From Leptolyngbya sp. FACHB-8 (lineage in GTDB: Bacteria > Cyanobacteriota > Cyanobacteriia > Elainellales > Elainellaceae), in NCBI RefSeq assembly GCF_014695575.1, contig NZ_JACJOO010000050.1:94167-158166 (forward strand): 64,000 nt of DNA, given 5' to 3'. Below the pieces are notes generated by a model, which worked only from the letters and a program-made list of their open reading frames with translations, did not search any database and had not been told where the DNA came from. Both the position numbers and the translations under genes were made by a program. Shown piece after piece: positions 62,680 to 64,000 of the stretch. The first letter of the stretch is position 1; every line of letters begins with the position of its first letter.

Positions 62680-63675
62680 TTAGCTGTGTTGTTCGTGGAA
62701 GCCGTATAGGGTATAGCGACGAATCGTTTGCGCAAAGCGCCCACTGATATTGCGGGAGGTGTTGCTGTCGTGCATGAGGGCGTGAATGACGCGAGTGTAG
62801 CCCAAGCTTTGCGCGATCGCCTGCCCCTGATCTACCAGATACCCCCCTAACCCGGCACGAGTTCGCCCTGGCAGTACCGCAACCGTTTTAATAATGGCCG
62901 TGGTGATCGCTTCTCCCCGTTTCGCTTGTGCGAGGTCAGGAATAGCGAATAGGTAGCCGATGAGAGCATCGTCCTGTTCAGCTAGCAAGACTAAATCCGG
63001 CTGTATGTAGGGTTTGATGGGGGTGTATTGAGCCAGGAATTCGGCCTCTGAAATGGGGCTGTAGAGCAGGTTTTGTTGAAAGCTGGTAAGAGAAAGGTGA
63101 AAGATGCGCTGAAGCTCAATTTCAAAGTGATTGAGGTCGAGCGATCGTACCCTGACCCCTTGCTGCTTCAACCGGTCTCCGACAGCTACCATTCGTTCAT
63201 CTCGCTGGGTCAGATCAGCATTGAGGGCGGAACTGTAGGTAGCAAAGGCTTGGAAGCCAGCGGCAAGAAAATGCTGGTTCCATTCGTCGGGGTTATCGGG
63301 CTCTAGAAAAAAGGGGGGTTCAGTCCCGCGATCGCTCACCCATCGATATCGCCGCCAGGTATTACCATCCATCGGGCCGACGATGAGAGTGCAGCCCTGA
63401 GCCTGAAGTTCAGCGATCGCCTTCTGCAACACGAGCACCCCTGTGGCTTCATCACAGGCGGCATAGTGACCGATGACCCCTAAACGGTGCTCGGGATAGT
63501 GTGGGGTCTGTTGCCACCAGAGGGATGCACGAGCTTGCATCCGATGTTGGGTATGAACGACCCAGTGGGCATCAGGAGCATGGTGTTGAAAGGGGGCGAT
63601 CGCCAATGGTTCAACTCCCTCAAACGGTTGCAACTCCGTCAGTTGCTCCAGTGTTTCAATCTGGCTTAGCATCAT
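62680..63675 (-). CDS. GNAT-domain acetyltransferase
   Basis: 331 residues. The C-terminal half has a GNAT-like core (DALIGYLFAIPDL, TVAVLPGRTRAGLGGYLVDQ and ALMHDSNTSRNISGRFA); the N-terminal half looks like a second, diverged GNAT unit (EHRLGVIGHYAACDEATG). Substrate unknown. The ATG pair at 63672-63675 is chosen; the frame opens at 63723. Confidence 0.8.
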   Translation of the reverse strand: MMLSQIETLEQLTELQPFEGVEPLAIAPFQHHAPDAHWVVHTQHRMQARASLWWQQTPHYPEHRLGVIGHYAACDEATGVLVLQKAIAELQAQGCTLIVGPMDGNTWRRYRWVSDRGTEPPFFLEPDNPDEWNQHFLAAGFQAFATYSSALNADLTQRDERMVAVGDRLKQQGVRVRSLDLNHFEIELQRIFHLSLTSFQQNLLYSPISEAEFLAQYTPIKPYIQPDLVLLAEQDDALIGYLFAIPDLAQAKRGEAITTAIIKTVAVLPGRTRAGLGGYLVDQGQAIAQSLGYTRVIHALMHDSNTSRNISGRFAQTIRRYTLYGFHEQHS

Positions 63676-63745
63676 GTAGCTCTTGGATGTGATGGCAGGA
63701 TACGTCATGCCCTTTGGGTGCATCCCACTTTTGCAGATTTAGAAA

Positions 63746-63796
63746 CCCACTTTTGTAAGTGATGCGGGCTTCGCCCGCATCACTTACAAAAGTGGG
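63746..63796. repeat. Perfect hairpin (24-bp arms) upstream of the GNAT gene
   Basis: Exact 24-nt arms around TTC. In addition GGTGCATCCCACTTTTG (from 63717) can pair with the outer right flank, giving an alternative fold. It lies between the promoter region and the start of the GNAT gene. Confidence 0.75.
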
Positions 63797-63945
63797 ATGC
63801 ACCTTGCCCTTTTCACTACACTAACCATACGTTCAAAACAGGGCATATCAATCGCTCAACTCAATCAAATATAAAAAATCAGCGCTGTTTTTTTTATATT
63901 TGATTACACCCACTTACTGAGTCTCAAACCTGACTGATACCGTTT

Positions 63946-64000
63946 CTATATAAAGCTGCGCAGAATGGTGTGTGGGACGCTACGCGTCCCACACACCATT
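63946..64000. repeat. Element family F, copy 3 (cut by the window end)
   Basis: CTATATAAAGCTGCGCAGAA resembles the family F left end. The stem AATGGTGTGTGGGACGC-TAC with its complement runs to the last base, so the right end is outside the window. Confidence 0.65.

Noticed and set aside
1..64000. tRNA, rRNA, phage or transposase genes
   Set aside because: I looked for T-arm patterns in spacers and for DDE or Y1 transposase motifs and found none; a tRNA scan could still reveal one I missed.

Overview
This window is cyanobacterial chromosome. The octamer GCGATCGC (HIP1), a cyanobacterial signature, recurs throughout genes and spacers. Several products belong to families that are mainly cyanobacterial: DUF3110, DUF4278, DICT, an EGY-type site-2 protease, a four-ACT aspartokinase and a cyanobacteriochrome-like GAF protein. 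The rich signalling content and repeat-laden spacers suggest a large-genome, probably filamentous species. I cannot name the genus. I found no tRNA, rRNA, CRISPR array, phage module or transposase gene.

Layout. 0-10 kb: hisG, tgt, cobS, a thioredoxin-like [2Fe-2S] ferredoxin, a LuxR-type response regulator, and a tight minus-strand group (EGY-like protease, PIN-domain protein, ParA-type ATPase). 10-24 kb: a DUF3110 protein coupled to murQ, then larE, a 45-residue protein followed by aroQ, a GAF histidine-kinase-like protein with degenerate catalytic boxes, a second LuxR-type regulator, small membrane proteins, a cyclase-fold protein, thrC followed by a ubiquitin-like sulfur carrier, and a histidine phosphatase. 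24-36 kb is a two-component block: a receiver-only regulator overlapping or abutting a HAMP sensor kinase, a REC-HK-REC hybrid, and a soluble hybrid kinase of about 2237 residues with 12 tandem 92-residue poly-HAMP units. 36-48.5 kb: lysC, an acetyltransferase, a TPR protein, an amidase, a parvulin isomerase followed by an HlyB-like ABC exporter, then DICT protein, pentapeptide-repeat protein and a small GAF protein with both cysteine motifs of a DXCF cyanobacteriochrome. 49-64 kb: a 56-residue protein, a FAH-family enzyme, rpsF, a thioredoxin-reductase-like flavoprotein without a recognisable NADPH motif, a MoaD-like pair, a CBS-containing site-2 protease, a HAD phosphatase, a prohibitin, a helical-repeat membrane protein, a full-length homologue of eukaryotic phosphorylase kinase alpha, and a GNAT protein.

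The most striking non-coding feature is a dense set of short intergenic elements. Most contain long, often perfect hairpins (arms about 18-29 bp), usually with a loop of exactly 3 nt. At least seven families (called A-F and H here) can be separated by shared terminal inverted repeats, and two further hairpins (G) share their stem sequence. Within some families the ends are conserved while the palindromic core differs completely between copies yet remains self-complementary. They look like non-autonomous mobile or REP-like elements that have settled at gene ends and promoters.
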